Source: Zygnema cylindricum (taxonomy: Eukaryota; Streptophyta; Zygnematophyceae; Zygnematales; Zygnemataceae). Taken from it: DNA of 39,080 nucleotides. The position numbers and the translations under genes were made by a program. The DNA lies in the NCBI GenBank assembly GCA_037447655.1, contig JBBHKE010003254.1:1-39080 (forward strand). Direction: 5' to 3'. This document shows positions 17,134-26,982 of the stretch, one piece after another. The notes below the pieces were generated by a model. The model was not told the origin of the DNA and did not search any database. It saw only the letters and a program-made list of their open reading frames with translations. Numbering within the stretch: the stretch's first letter is position 1; each line of letters starts with the position of its first letter.

Positions 17134-17716
17134 TGTTTGTGTTTGTGTGTGTGTGTGTGTGTGTGTTTGTGTTTGTGTTTGTGTTTGTGACCTGTCAAAA
17201 TGTCAGAATGTAGAAATGTAAGAGCATAGGAGCGTCAGAACGTAAGAGATTAAGAATATAGGAAATGTGAGAATGTAAGAAAGGAAGAAGTGGAAAATTG
17301 TAAAAATGTAAGAATATAAGAATGTAATCATGAAGCATGTAAGGACATAAGTATGTAATATTAGGATGTAAGCATTAGAAATGTAAGAAAATATAACGAA
17401 GAGTGCATTACTTTCATGGTGTGGGTTTGTAAGAATATAAAAAATGTAAGGAGTCCATTTCTTTCTTTATGTGGGTACATAAGAATATAAAAAATGTAAG
17501 GAATACATTTCTTTCTTAATGTGGGTACTTAGGATATAAAAAATGTAGACAAAAATGCATACTTTCCTAATGGCCTCAAAACCTGTCGATGTTCAGTGTC
17601 GAGCGCTCCCTGAGGGAGAGGATTCTACAATAGGAAAATTTATGGAGGAAAAAACGAATGAAATTGTCACGGAAATGACTTCTGTAGTTAAATGGTTCAA
17701 GGAAAACCTTCCATAA
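11839..17716 (+). CDS. Unrecognised 452-aa protein, seven exons
   Basis: Exons 11839-12055, 12704-13052, 13792-13987, 14606-14683, 15258-15365, 16309-16599, 17597-17716 (TAA). Every junction is GT-AG with matching phase, and the sum is exactly 453 codons, which is strong internal support. No signal peptide or membrane segment is seen. Notable stretches are APLLLDALENVKSQLVYLGP, RAKLVLRFGKVMFFTRSKEG, EPISKTFETDMDPYLFNKVE, DSVIRVTCIPVGSRLQIQK, ESSFRIAFWTDTHVHKLE, KFSIRGVRFFYDIKKYKNED, NEIEMRSRRWSRILLQ and a helical C-terminus TNEIVTEMTSVVKWFKENLP. I do not recognise the family and give no function. The N-terminal exon rests only on phase agreement (Q|D junction) and an ATG. It is divergent from Lunapark, with three MITEs between the two genes. 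Intron sequence is exceptionally repeat-rich. Confidence 0.8.
13651..13722 (+). repeat. Ghost copy of the acceptor and start of exon 13792-13987
   Basis: TTGTTTGAGATGTGGTCGAT, then GCATATGACGATTCGACGTG and AATAAGTTCTCT, parallels the real 3' splice region TTTGCTTGAGATGGGGTCAA, then GCATAT, then the exon start CTCGATTTGACGAGAATAAA. It lies immediately upstream of the genuine copy, making a diverged tandem duplication of intron end plus exon start. Confidence 0.7.
14700..14724. repeat. (TA)n microsatellite
   Basis: A pure TA run sits 17 bp after the donor of exon 14606-14683. Confidence 0.9.
14738..15235 (+). repeat. CCCTCTCT polypyrimidine array with two embedded ghost exon starts
   Basis: About 500 bp of CTCCCTCTCTCC units in the sense strand of the 452-aa gene. 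Two diverged copies of the next exon's acceptor and start lie inside it: 14806-14856 (TATTTTCGTGGTGATTTGTG, TTCCGTTTGGCAAAC) and 15093-15146 (TATTTTCCAGGTGATTTGTG, TTCCGTTTGGCAAAC). The true one is at 15240 (TATTTTTCAGGTGATTTGTG, TCCTATTCGTCGAC). The second ghost keeps a perfect CAG|GTGATTTGTGAT acceptor. Confidence 0.9.
15366..15547 (+). repeat. ~22-bp tandem repeat TTTCCCTCACTATTGTTTAT
   Basis: About eight imperfect units start directly at the donor flank of exon 15258-15365 (GTATATTTCCCTCACTATTG). No coding sense. Confidence 0.9.
15551..15930 (+). repeat. Three tandem ghost copies of an exon 3' end
   Basis: Three units of about 110-130 bp each carry TATTCATTGGT, ATTAACAAAAGGAAATAAAG, a poly-A stretch and a relic of the exon end. 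The real end is TTTTGGACGGATACTCATGT then TCATAAATTGGAG|GTAT. Relics are at 15640 (TTTTTGGACCGATTCTCATG), 15752 (TTTTGGATAGACATGCAGGT, ending GGATCGGAGGTAATATTTTC) and 15890 (TTTTGGATAGACATGCAGGT, ending TAAATTGGAGGTATTACTTT). The last keeps an intact GGAG|GTATTA donor. Confidence 0.85.
16162..16288 (+). repeat. CATTTATT/CATTCATT tetranucleotide array before acceptor
   Basis: An imperfect (TTCATTTA)n run fills the 130 bp upstream of the acceptor of exon 16309-16599 and supplies its pyrimidine-rich tract. Confidence 0.85.
16937..17190 (+). repeat. Compound (TATG)n-(TG)n-(GCGT)n-(TG)n microsatellite
   Basis: Contiguous blocks of TATG, TG, GCGC-rich, GCGT and GTGTTT repeats over 250 bp in the last intron of the 452-aa gene. 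All three plus frames and one minus frame stay open here, purely from periodicity. The alternating purine-pyrimidine content makes it a Z-DNA candidate. Confidence 0.95.
17210..17560 (+). repeat. Degenerate GAATGTAA repeats, then three ~58-bp units
   Basis: From 17210 the sequence is built from AGAATGTAAGA-like words. From about 17401 three larger units follow, each with GTGGG, AAGAATATAAAAAATGTAAG and CATTTCTTTCTT. The array ends about 40 bp before the acceptor of the last exon. Confidence 0.75.
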
Positions 17717-19079
17717 ACTTGTAAAAATGAACCTTGTAGAAACTTGTAGAAATTTCGTAGGCATCGATTTAGATGCATGTTAAAAAATCTTGTACATATG
17801 AAAGAAGAAGAGGGACATTGTCGGTTGTAATTCGTTGAAAATAGCAAATTTTAGAAACAAATTTTGGCACTAAGTGGATAAATAAGGGAGAAAACATTAT
17901 AAAGGAGATATCTTTAAGGAAAGATGTTAGTGCACTCAGTTTCAGGATGAGATTGTGGCACATACAAGTTTAAAAGTGATATCGACTTAGTATGGTTAAC
18001 AATTTCTTTTAGGAAAGAAACACCTAACATAGACAAAATCAAAACAATTTTCACAACTCTCAGTTCACAAGCAGTAGATCATGTACCGATATTAGCGTTG
18101 ATAACACTATATTGTTGCCCTTAAATTGTAGCTCTTGAACCTAAAATAGTGTTAATAACACTTTGTTTTTTCTGAATGCCATTGAACTGGAATAGAATTA
18201 ATAACCTATAATGTTCTATTTTCTTACTCAAAATAATGATTCAAGGTCTAGCAATTCGCAATCATTGAAAACATGAAATCAAGAGTGTGCACCCAGAAAG
18301 TTTGTAAAATAGAGAGGGAGAGAGGGAACGAGGGAGCGAGGGAAATAGGGAGAGGGAGAGAGGAGAGAGTGACAGGGGGAGAGAGGGACAGGGGGAGAGA
18401 GGGAGAGAGGTAGAGGGTTTTATTTCAGAGGGAGAGCGGGAAATAGGGAGAGAGGAGAGAGGGACAGGGGGAGAGAGGAAGAGAGGTAGAGGGTTTTGTG
18501 TCAAATATTATCAGCAGTTTAACATTAACTGTTCCGTATTGTACGATGGTCAGTTCTAAATGTTTAACAATATCTGTTAGATACTACCTAAACACCAAAT
18601 ATGTTGAATTTATGAAGAATCTCTTTTTCCTGCCTTGTCAAGATTGTTTTGTGAATATTAGTTTTAGACAATGCAACAAATACAAAATGTTGTCCTCAAA
18701 GACCTACCAAATCCTAAATAGAAATCCATGATACTGCGAAAAAAGAAGAAAATCACGAGCTTTGAAAGGTTGTTAAGCACTAAAGACAAGGTACTAAGCA
18801 AAGAAAAATGTACTAAACATGTTGGGATTGTATTGCGTTCACGTTCAAGGGTGGACGGCGTTCGGTCGGGTCGCTCCTTACTCTGTCAATCCAATTGTTT
18901 TTTGTATCTATGCTTCCCATTGTTTTTTGTATTTATGCTTCCCATTGTTTTTCCCAAAAAGTTGCAAGATTCAATATTGTTTAGTACGAATATTGTTTAG
19001 CCATAGTTGTTAAAAACGCATTTTACGCACGATTGAAACGCGCGTACAATAAGTAGAAACCGGAGAGGTCAATTTGAAA
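17717..19079. other. Intergenic, no gene recognised; GA-rich microsatellite 18312-18493
   Basis: Downstream of the 452-aa gene. A degenerate GGGAGAGAGGGACA array lies at 18312-18493; it contains a direct repeat of about 80 bp whose units end GAGAGGTAGAGGGTTTT. The rest is AT-rich with no exon-like segment that I can support. Confidence 0.5.
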
Positions 19080-19480
19080 AAATCATTAATGAATTTATGT
19101 CCGTACACATCCGTACATGTAAAAAAATTGAATTGAACATGTACCACAGTTTGAACATTTTCTGCACAATTTCCGTCTATTTCCGTAATAGTCCGTACAT
19201 TTTGTGTACAATTTCTTACATTTCCCGTAAAATTTTTGTTCAGTTTACGAGACAGTACTACGTAGTGCAAATTTTTTTTTTCGTCAAAGCCTGTACATTT
19301 ATCGTACAGAACCGTACAGTTACTGTAATATACCGTACAGTTATCGTAAAATACCGCACAGTTTTCGTAAATCGCCCATTCAGTATACCGGAACGAAAGT
19401 ACATCGCGTTTTTTTGCGATTTTTTTAAAAGTCACGTACAATTCGTAGAAATTGGAAAAAATGAAAAAATCGCGCGATTT
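19080..19480. repeat. Degenerate CCGTACAGTT/CGTAAAAT repeats
   Basis: Words such as CCGTACA, TCGTACAG and TACCGTACAGTTATCGTAAA recur every ~20-25 bp, giving a diverged minisatellite. On the minus strand it creates a periodic frame with spaced NCTV motifs that I regard as an artefact. Confidence 0.6.
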
Positions 19481-19716
19481 GAACAACTAGGTGTTTAGCA
19501 GACAGCGCCGACACAGAAATGACGGCGAAATGAAAACTTCAATTTTTTTCGTTTTTTGCTAATCCGACTGTACTCATTTTTTTTTTTTTTGTGAATCACC
19601 CGCCCGAATCCGATCGGCCCCTAAAAATTGGCACCCGAATCCGTTCCGCTTCCGGCGCAGGGGGTCGGGTACGGATTCGGGTACCCGATTGTGACCTCTG
19701 ATAGCGATTCACGGTG

Positions 19717-20211
19717 TAGCGTCTCGCTAAATAATTTGGAAAATTTCGCGCTTTACCAGTTCAAAATATATGCGTGGTTCACACTTGAAAAAATGGGAAA
19801 ACGATGTCATAAATTTTGGGATCCGTACGCCAAATTTCATAAAATGACAAAAACGCGGCGGTGCCGGTTGGGGCGGTTGGTTTTGACCGTTTTGGAGTGT
19901 AGCGGCGGACAAAAGATGCAGTTCTATGCGTCAAAACTCGACAGCTGCGTAAAGCAAACGGCAACTGCCGTCCGCCATCGGACATCATGTTTGGAACATA
20001 GTTGAAAAGTAGGCGTTTTTATGGTAGGCCTTTGGTCACAAAACTTGGCACTAAACTCACGTAGAGTAGGCATAATGTATGGGTTTTCGTTGTGGACACT
20101 CTTGTACGGACGTACGAATCTGACGTATGATCATAGTTCAGCGCACGCCGACGGACGAAATTTTTTAGCGAACTAAAACACGCGGACGTTCAAAATTGCA
20201 GACGCTAATAT
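19717..20211. mobile_element. MITE-like repeat abutting the broken GH31 exon
   Basis: A solo MITE end (GATAGCGATTCACGGTGTA) finishes at 19719. The block then begins TAGCGTCTCGCTAAAT and ends GCAGACGCTAATA at 20210, so TAGCGTCT occurs in inverted orientation at both ends. The GH31 coding homology from the right stops within a few bases of the right end. Precise element borders are uncertain. Confidence 0.45.
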
Positions 20212-23200
20212 GACTCCGTAATCCTGTAACTGACGATGTATGTCGAGTACTCGCTGCGTGCCGCCCTGCATTCCTATCACGGCTCCCTCCAGGATCCACT
20301 TCGGCAGTGCTCTCATCCGACCAATCGCAGCTGTGTATCTTTCAATAATCTCCACCGGATTTTCACCGTGAATTATCCGGCCCTCAAGTTTGTTGCCATG
20401 AACCTACAGTACGGTAGAGTACAGTACAGTAAAGTAAAGAGCATCAGGTAACCAAAGTAATATAAAAAAAAAAAAATCCTGGGAGAAAAAAAGAAAGCAA
20501 GGTTGTATTGCATACCTTGCGATGGGCAAACATGTACAAAGAAACATAGAAAGAAACAACATTTCAAATTCAATATTCCATATATTCCACAGCAACGTTC
20601 ATCGACAATTTCAACCAGTTTTAAAAACAAAATTCTAACCTTAACCCTAATCCAGCCCTAACCCTAACCCTAACCACCCTAATCTCAGGCCCCACCCTAA
20701 TTTCAGCAACATTCAGCCAAATTCGATAATTTTTCATGCACAAACACTTAATCCTAACCCTTATCCAACCTTTACCTGACCTTAACCCTAAACACTAACC
20801 CTAAATCTTACCCTTACCCTAACTTAAGAATATTCTCCGGCTCTCACATGAATCTGTACGACGTCCGGCCAGCGGAGGTCAAACACTGCATACTGGTGGC
20901 CTTCCAGATGCAGCGACCGCATCATCGAGGTGATGTAATGCGGCACAGGCGCATATGTCGTGTGCCAGGATCCGCCAGCTCTGCACATCATACATCATAA
21001 AACGAACCTTTTCTGTCATGAGAGAAGGCTGAAGCATACTACTGCCTGGTAGAAATTTGGAAAAACAAGCTTTGGTAGATAAGATGTCATGCAATTTGCA
21101 TTTAGGGTTTCACTTTTCTGAGACAGTCTGCTACATTTATATATATAAAGCTTTATGACCCATGACACTGTAGAGACGCTGATACATTTTTAAATACAAA
21201 TGTGTACGTTACGACCGTACATGTTTAATTTCTGTACGTTATCGCATGCAGTACCAGAAACTGTACCTGCATTTCAAAAAAAACTGTACCGGAGTGCACT
21301 GTATCGCGATACGGATGTGTACTGTATCGTCTAGCATATGCCGGTACAATGCCGTACAGTACTGTACCTTGCGATACGATACGACGTTTGTAGAGGAACC
21401 CCTTGCTATACTAAGTACATTCCGAGACAAAAATACTACACAACGTACTATAACGTACTATAACGTACTTAACGTACTGTAAAAATAAAACTAATACAAC
21501 ACAACAATTCACACAATTTTAATTCTAATACTGTACAACGTTTGTATCCTATTCAAAATATTTACTTGAAATTGTGCAACAAGAAGGACATAGCCTTGTG
21601 ACATTTTAAATTTTTTACGCATTAATTCCTAATTCCTTTTTGTTTTTTTTTTTTCCTTTAGACATAATTCTGTACCTATTTGCGACTAAGTTCGCGGCGG
21701 CTGTGATTGGCTGATCACCTCGTCCCAATCCTTGCTCTTGAACCAAAATCGGTACTCTCCTACCCTTCATATCAAAATAAGAAAACTGTTCTCCGAAACC
21801 AAAAAACTTCTCATTCTTATCCGACAAATATGTGAACTGAATTCGATTAAATTGTAACTCCTTCACATTGATTCCCTCCCTTCCCATCCCTCTCCTTTTC
21901 CCAATTCTGGGATTCGCATTTTTTAAAGAATTAAAAGCGGAAATGGGCTCATCTGCCATAATCCACTCTAATGAATGTCTTGGAGTTCCAAATTTCTCAT
22001 CATGTCCTCTCCCTCTTCTACTTCTCCTTCTTCTCTCCCTTCCTCTTCCTCCATTATATTCTCCTGTAAAACCAATGTCATAATTATTAAAAAATGTCAT
22101 TTCGTCGTCCGATGGGTGTTGGGTTTCTTCATCTGTTGTTATGCTTTCACTCTCACCCTCCATTTGAAAAATGAGTACTTCACTACCACTTTTTTGGGAA
22201 TCCTCCATATCCTCTGTTAAAAAACCTGGCCCCTCTCTTAAAAAACCTGGCTCCTCTCCTAAAAAACCTGGCGCCTCTGTTAAAAAACCTGGCTCCTCTG
22301 TTAAAAAACCTGGCCCCTCTGTTAAAAAACCTGGCGCCTCTAAACTAACTCTAAAACTAAGTTGATGATCTCGAGCTTCTTGAAAAATGAGCCAATATCT
22401 CCCACCTCTTATTTCATATTCTCCACCTTCTGTATTGGGAATCTCCTCTAAATGCTGTGACGCCATTGGGTCCAAATGGGTGTTAGAATTAGTCCTTTGT
22501 CTCTCCCCATTCCTCACTTTTATTTGAGCTGATTCCTTTTCTGCAAATAGCCATCCTCCTATAACCACAAAAGGTCCTCGTTCAACACTATTTACGTAAG
22601 TTCCATCCGCATCTCTTTTCCAATTTGGGTCTGTTTTAAAACTTTTATTCGCTAATTTTTCCGAAGGAAAAGAATTTCGGGATCCTTCTTTGTCAGGAAT
22701 CTCATCTAAAATAAGACTATTATCCCATTGGTTTTTTCCAAAAGATTCCTCCGAATCAGAAATTTCACTTCCAATTTCAAAAATACCGCTCGATATCGTC
22801 GACTCGGTCGAGTCGGTTTGGGAATGCGAAGAAAAATTGGAATCCGAGTCGAAGCTCAGTCGAGATTCGCTGTCGTTTTTGTGATTCAGTTTCAGTTTCC
22901 GTAAAGAGCTGACGTAATCTCCCGTGGTTTGGGAAATGGTGGGAGAGATTCTCTCATTCGGATTCGATATCGTTTTAATGAACTCAACTGCAAAAATATT
23001 ATAAAAAAAAAGAGAAAAAGAGGAGAGGATGGCCAACATGGAATAAGTACATACAACATAGTGAATCCTGGAAATGAATCAAGTTTTCTTTTAATTGCCA
23101 CCAAAAGACTCTTTATTGAGGGAGATATCCTCAGAGAGATCTTTTCAGAGAGAGGGCTTTTTCTTTCTTCCTTTTTTTTCTTTGCTTTTTCTTTCTTTCT

Positions 23201-24169
23201 TCTTTCCTTTTCAGAGAGAGGGCTTCCCAGTGAGAGATTTTTTCTCAAAGAGATCTTTCCAGACTCAGACATTTTCAGAGAAAAATTTCTTCAAAGAGAG
23301 ATTTTTTCAAAGAGAGGTTTTTTGAGAGAGATAGTCTGAAAAGGTATCTTTTCATAAAGATTAGGAAGAAATCTTACCTGTTTGGTGTCTGCAAATTAGG
23401 TCAGCTTTATCTTCAATGGCATAGGAACCGCGACTTTCGTGTACGGATTCCGTTGCAACGGCTGCCGTTACGAATGACTGACCGGCAATCGAGCTCCATA
23501 GGATCTTCTCCGGTTCACTGTTAACCAAAACATTACCAAAAAATGTCTCTAAGTCATAAAAATAGGAGATAATATAAAAAAAATGGTTGAGATAATGGGT
23601 CCGTAGGATCCTCTCTGGATCACTTTTAAGCAAACAAGTACCAGAAAATGCCCCTTTTTTGAATGCCATGAAAAGAAATATAATATGAAAAAAAGGGTTG
23701 AGATATTTAGTGCGATAACGGTTGCATATAATTTTCCAGCATATACCATGAAAATACTCTGTTATTTTTCTCACTGGTTTCATTGTCATTTTTACTATTG
23801 GTTCTCAGTTTTTGACTTTCACTTTGACTCTAATCCTCTCCCTCACCCTCTCCCTCTCCCTCTCCTCTCTCCCTCTCCCTTCCAGTTACTGAATCAACCT
23901 TCACATGTGTCATTTCAGTTTCATTTTACGCTTTATTTGCCGATTTCAGTTACCGGTTCTATGTCTGTTTCAGTTTCTACATTCAGTTGAGAAGTGATAT
24001 ACCTGTCATGCCATATTTGTAAGGTTCCTCCATTCTCGGGAATCCAATTTAAAATGAAACTCTCTCCAATTTGAAATTTTTGCGAAGGTATTTCGGAAAA
24101 ATCAAAATGTAAATCCCCTTTTATGAGAGGAAGGCTAATTGGGTCTCTCGGAAAAGGATTATTAATCAT
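20212..24169 (-). CDS. GH31 alpha-glycosidase, sulfoquinovosidase-like, N-terminal half (interrupted)
   Basis: Minus-strand exons 24169-24003, 23517-23378, 22987-21676, 20980-20848, 20403-20212, with GT-AG borders and matching phases up to the last; about 648 residues. Family segments in order: KILWSSIAGQSFVTAA, ESRGSYAIEDKADLICRHQT, VNSVERGPFVVIGGWL, KFFGFGEQFSYFDMKGRRVP, LVQEQGLGRGDQPITAAANL, AGGSWHTTYAPVPHYITSMM, IERYTAAIGRMRALPKWILE and AVIGMQGGTQRVLDIHRQLQ. Homology then stops at LQDYGV next to a repeat; the catalytic Asp pair and C-terminal domain are absent from this strand below 20212. The 22987-21676 exon holds low-complexity inserts (Ser/Glu-rich, and a PGFLTE repeat) not found in YihQ. 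The ATG at 24169 may not be the true start, since an acceptor lies just upstream. Either half of a gene broken by inversion with the fragment at 2-2806, or a truncated second copy. Confidence 0.85.
20637..20822. repeat. Interstitial telomere-like CCCTAA repeats
   Basis: A short perfect run (CCCTAACCCTAACCCTAACC) is followed by degenerate AACCCTAA, ACCCTTACCC and CTTAACCCTAAACAC words over 180 bp. It lies in the intron between GH31 exons 20980-20848 and 20403-20212. The perfect part is the TTAGGG hexamer, with a few TTTAGGG-like units. Confidence 0.85.
21180..21482. repeat. GTAC-rich degenerate repeat block
   Basis: CTGTACC, GATACGATACGA and (ACGTACTATA)n words are densely packed, including ACGTACTATAACGTACTATA at about 21443. 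It lies in the GH31 intron between exons 22987-21676 and 20980-20848. Confidence 0.6.
22213..22342 (-). repeat. Coding minisatellite: six 21-bp units, 7-residue repeat PGFLTE(x)
   Basis: On the minus strand the GH31 exon encodes PGFLTEG-PGFLTEE-PGFLTEA-PGFLGEE-PGFLREG-PGFLTED. The unit on the plus strand is TTAAAAAACCTGGC(C/T/G)CCTCT. Its 21-bp length keeps the frame open. Third-position differences are few, so expansion is likely recent. Confidence 0.95.
23100..23340. repeat. Degenerate TTTCAGAGAGAG repeats in a GH31 intron
   Basis: Words like TTTTCAGAGAGAGGGCTT and TTTTTTCAAAGAGAGATTTT recur. They resemble the 24-bp unit of the array at 36076-36914 (TTTTTTTTTTCAAAGAGGAA), which may indicate a shared ancestor. 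Confidence 0.6.
23594..23655 (-). repeat. Ghost copy of GH31 exon 23517-23378 acceptor and start
   Basis: GTAGGATCCTCTCTGGATCA, CTTTTAAGCAAACAAGTACC, AGAAAATG parallels the true border ATAGGATCTTCTCCGGTTCA, CTGTTAACCAAAACATTACC, AAAAAATG at 23498-23544. The copy lies about 100 bp upstream in the transcript sense and keeps a diverged exon start. Confidence 0.75.
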
Positions 24170-25415
24170 CGATATTACTGAAAATAAACACTATTTATCT
24201 GTAAAATAGAGCTATTCATAGAAATTTCCTAAATTAATTTTCAAGAAAAGTGTCACTAAATACGATCTTACAAATAATAAAAGCCTCGAGAATTATTTTT
24301 AGACAATAATTGTTGTTTACAAGAATTGAAAGGCTTTCTATTTCACTATAAAAGGTTTTCCTTTTCCTTCAAAAAACCTTTTTCTTTCAAAAAAATCGCC
24401 CAAATGTTGATATTTTATTCAAATAAAATGTCAAAAAAAAATCCTAAATGGGATCAAATTGAAGAACTGGGTCAGCTATTGGCTCTCTTCCTTTTAATCC
24501 GTTGAAAATATTCGTTTTATACTCCTTCCTTTATTCTCCTCTTTTCTTTTCCTCTCCCACCTAGTTCCCAGTAGCATCCTCATTATTACGCACGTGTGAT
24601 GATACGATATCCTATTGGCTGGGAGTGGCCATTGGCGGTTCCTTTACTGTCGTTTTACTGCAAATTGGTAGATTTGTGACGTGACATAGCGAAACGCCGT
24701 TAGGTTAGTAGGGAAAGGCCTTGTTTTGGAACCGGATGATCCGCGAAAGTACGTCTGTCGTGACGCTAAGGAAGCCACGTGGAAACGGCAGGCGTCCACA
24801 TTCGATGAAACTACCCGACGAGGTACATTTGTCACGTGTACCTATCGTCTATTTAGAATCGGTATACGATTTCTGATTTCGAATGGTAAACGTGATCTAC
24901 TTAGTACTCAATTTAGAAATAATATTCAAAAAGGTGTACCAGATACTTTGTACGGAATAGCATATACATTGAACGTGGTAAAAAAATAGCAATTGGCGCG
25001 CATCTGACCGATCAACAGTTTGCAACAAAGTGCGATGCCGCGTAAGTAGAGGCCCGCCACCTGGCGGATGTCTGTGGTGACGAGTACAGCTGGAAAGTGT
25101 CTCGATACATCCTCCCTATATTTCGCGTCGGTCATTAGTCGTCTGCGTCGGTCATCAGTCCACTGCTTCAGATAGGTATGTCACGATTCAATGGGCCGAA
25201 AATGTGACATTCCTTTCCTCGAAAGGCCGAAAGTACACATTCGGTATAGTTCCTATTAGTGGTGACGCGGTTCAAATGTTTTAACCACGTTGCTGACATG
25301 CGTTTTAATTCCCTAATAGCCGGTGGCCACAAGTTCCTTTCGGAAAATGTATAATTCGGAATTTACTTTTTTTTGGTTACAATATAATATATTTAATAAT
25401 TTCTTTTTTAGCACA
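24170..25415. other. Upstream region of the GH31 N-half, no gene recognised
   Basis: The GH31 promoter or a further upstream exon should lie here. Two ATTGG (inverted CCAAT) motifs occur near 24613 and 24630. No convincing coding segment is seen. Confidence 0.4.
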
Positions 25416-25488
25416 GCCGACCTAGCTCAGCTGGTAGAGCGCCAGGCTTTTAACCTGGTGGTCGTGGGTTCGAGCCCCACGGTCGGCG
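25416..25488 (+). tRNA. tRNA-Lys(UUU)
   Basis: Perfect cloverleaf, 73 nt without CCA: acceptor GCCGACC/GGTCGGC, D stem GCTC/GAGC, anticodon stem CCAGG/CCTGG with loop CTTTTAA (anticodon TTT), T stem GTGGG/CCCAC with loop TTCGAGC, discriminator G. There is no intron. No TTTT terminator follows within more than 200 bp, which is unusual for a pol III gene. Confidence 0.97.
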
Positions 25489-25910
25489 TAGGGAAGATAA
25501 TTTATTGCGGATATCACTTTCTCCAGAACATTGAAGACTACAGTACCTTTCGCGACAATATTAACATTTGTTGTCGAAACTGCTAACAGCCTAATACTGA
25601 TGATTCGCAAGAGTAATAAGGTTAAATTGCGGGGGTTATGTTTATGCGGAATCTTCCTCTTCTCATTAATATGGTCAGGATAAATTTAAAAGCACGATGG
25701 CAAATCATCTGAGTCCGGGGGTACAAAAGGGGTGATACAACACCGGAACATTTTGTCGTTTGTGGTCAAAACCGTTATTACTGATTCGCAAGAGTGATAA
25801 TAATAAGGCTAAACGCAAGTTTGTTTCCCATTTGATAGGTCCGTAAAAAGTATAAAATACTTTTTATTGAAATACAGTAAATAAATAAACTCATACGTTA
25901 TGTGACACAA

Positions 25911-25983
25911 GCCGACCTAGCTCAGCTGGTAGAGCGCCAGGCTTTTAACCTGGTGGTCGTGGGTTAGAGCCCCACGGTCGGCG
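25911..25983 (+). tRNA. tRNA-Lys(UUU) copy with altered T-loop, possible pseudogene
   Basis: Identical to the copy at 25416 except for one base: the T-loop reads TTAGAGC instead of TTCGAGC, changing the near-invariant C56 (partner of G19, and part of the B box) to A. All stems are intact, and a TTTT run follows about 20 bp downstream. Transcription and folding may be impaired. Confidence 0.85.
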
Positions 25984-26982
25984 GGGATCTCAGTCTATAG
26001 AGGTTTTCAAACGTGTCCAATCTGCTTGAATTTCAAGGAGATGTTAATTTCCCCGAAGTTCGAGAGAATCCCAAAGCCTTTTGGCCTCTTTTTAGCAACT
26101 CGCATTTGAGAGACCTTAAAGAGTAATTAATTTTCTAGAAATTCGGGCAAATTTCCTCTAAAGCCTTTTGGCCTCTCTTTAGCAACCCACTTCGCAGGTA
26201 ATTTATTTTGGTACCTTTTGGGACCCTCGGCCATGGCTTGCTGGTTTGGTTTTCCGATTTTTCTCGAACTCACTTATGAGACCGTATGTTTAGTTAGATC
26301 CTCCCACTTTGGAAGTATTTTGCTTTGCATGAGATTTGAAAATCTTTTCGAACCCCTCGGCAATGGCTTCCTGGTTTTGTTTTTCTGCTAATAATCTTCC
26401 AAATTGTGCTTGGAGATAGTAAAAACAAAGTCTTTTTCAAAATCCTTTCTTCTCATACTATGGGTAGGGTTACATCGGGAGGTCTTTGTAATTGTACGGG
26501 CAGCAATGTTTCTGTAATACACTGTAGTTGGTTACGTAGGGTAGTTACGTGCCTTGAATCGAGTGGTACCACGTAAGTTAGAGTTTAGATATTGAAAATC
26601 TCAAAGATTTTACAAAACGACCAATTTCAATGTGAAATCTATACTTTCGTACTATATCGTTGTACCAAATATGCGTACTATATCATTGTACCACGTAAAC
26701 CCCCTTTCCTTGCAGACGCTCTATTGTTTCTAGCGCTTGCTTTTCAAACCTTGTCTTTTCGAAAACGACAAATAGAAGCGCGTGAAACCACAAAGTTTAA
26801 CGGGAGATAAAGGGAGTGTGACGCGATATCCCATGGCAAAGACTTTTGTTGGATTTCGGTGGATATCCACTTTCTTAGAAGGCACGTGGCCTATGCAACG
26901 TGTGATTTTTTTTTGTGTTAGTCCGTTGTCACACGAGTTTATATCATCCAGGTGTAACAATTCTAGGGGTTTGGTGATGATG
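25984..26982. other. Intergenic with short direct repeats, no gene recognised
   Basis: AAAGCCTTTTGGCCTCT occurs at about 26069 and 26160, each followed by TTTAGCAAC. CCTCGGC(C/A)ATGGCTT(G/C)CTGGTTT occurs at about 26225 and 26356. These are diverged tandem units of about 90-130 bp. No exon is supported. Confidence 0.5.

Noticed and set aside
16908-17221. Cys/Val- and His/Thr-repeat open frames
   Set aside because: Translation of the compound TATG/TG/GCGT microsatellite in an intron.
19010-19498. Overlapping 133- and 158-codon frames on both strands
   Set aside because: They cover degenerate CCGTACAGTT repeats; the periodic NCTV pattern is a repeat artefact and no family is recognisable.
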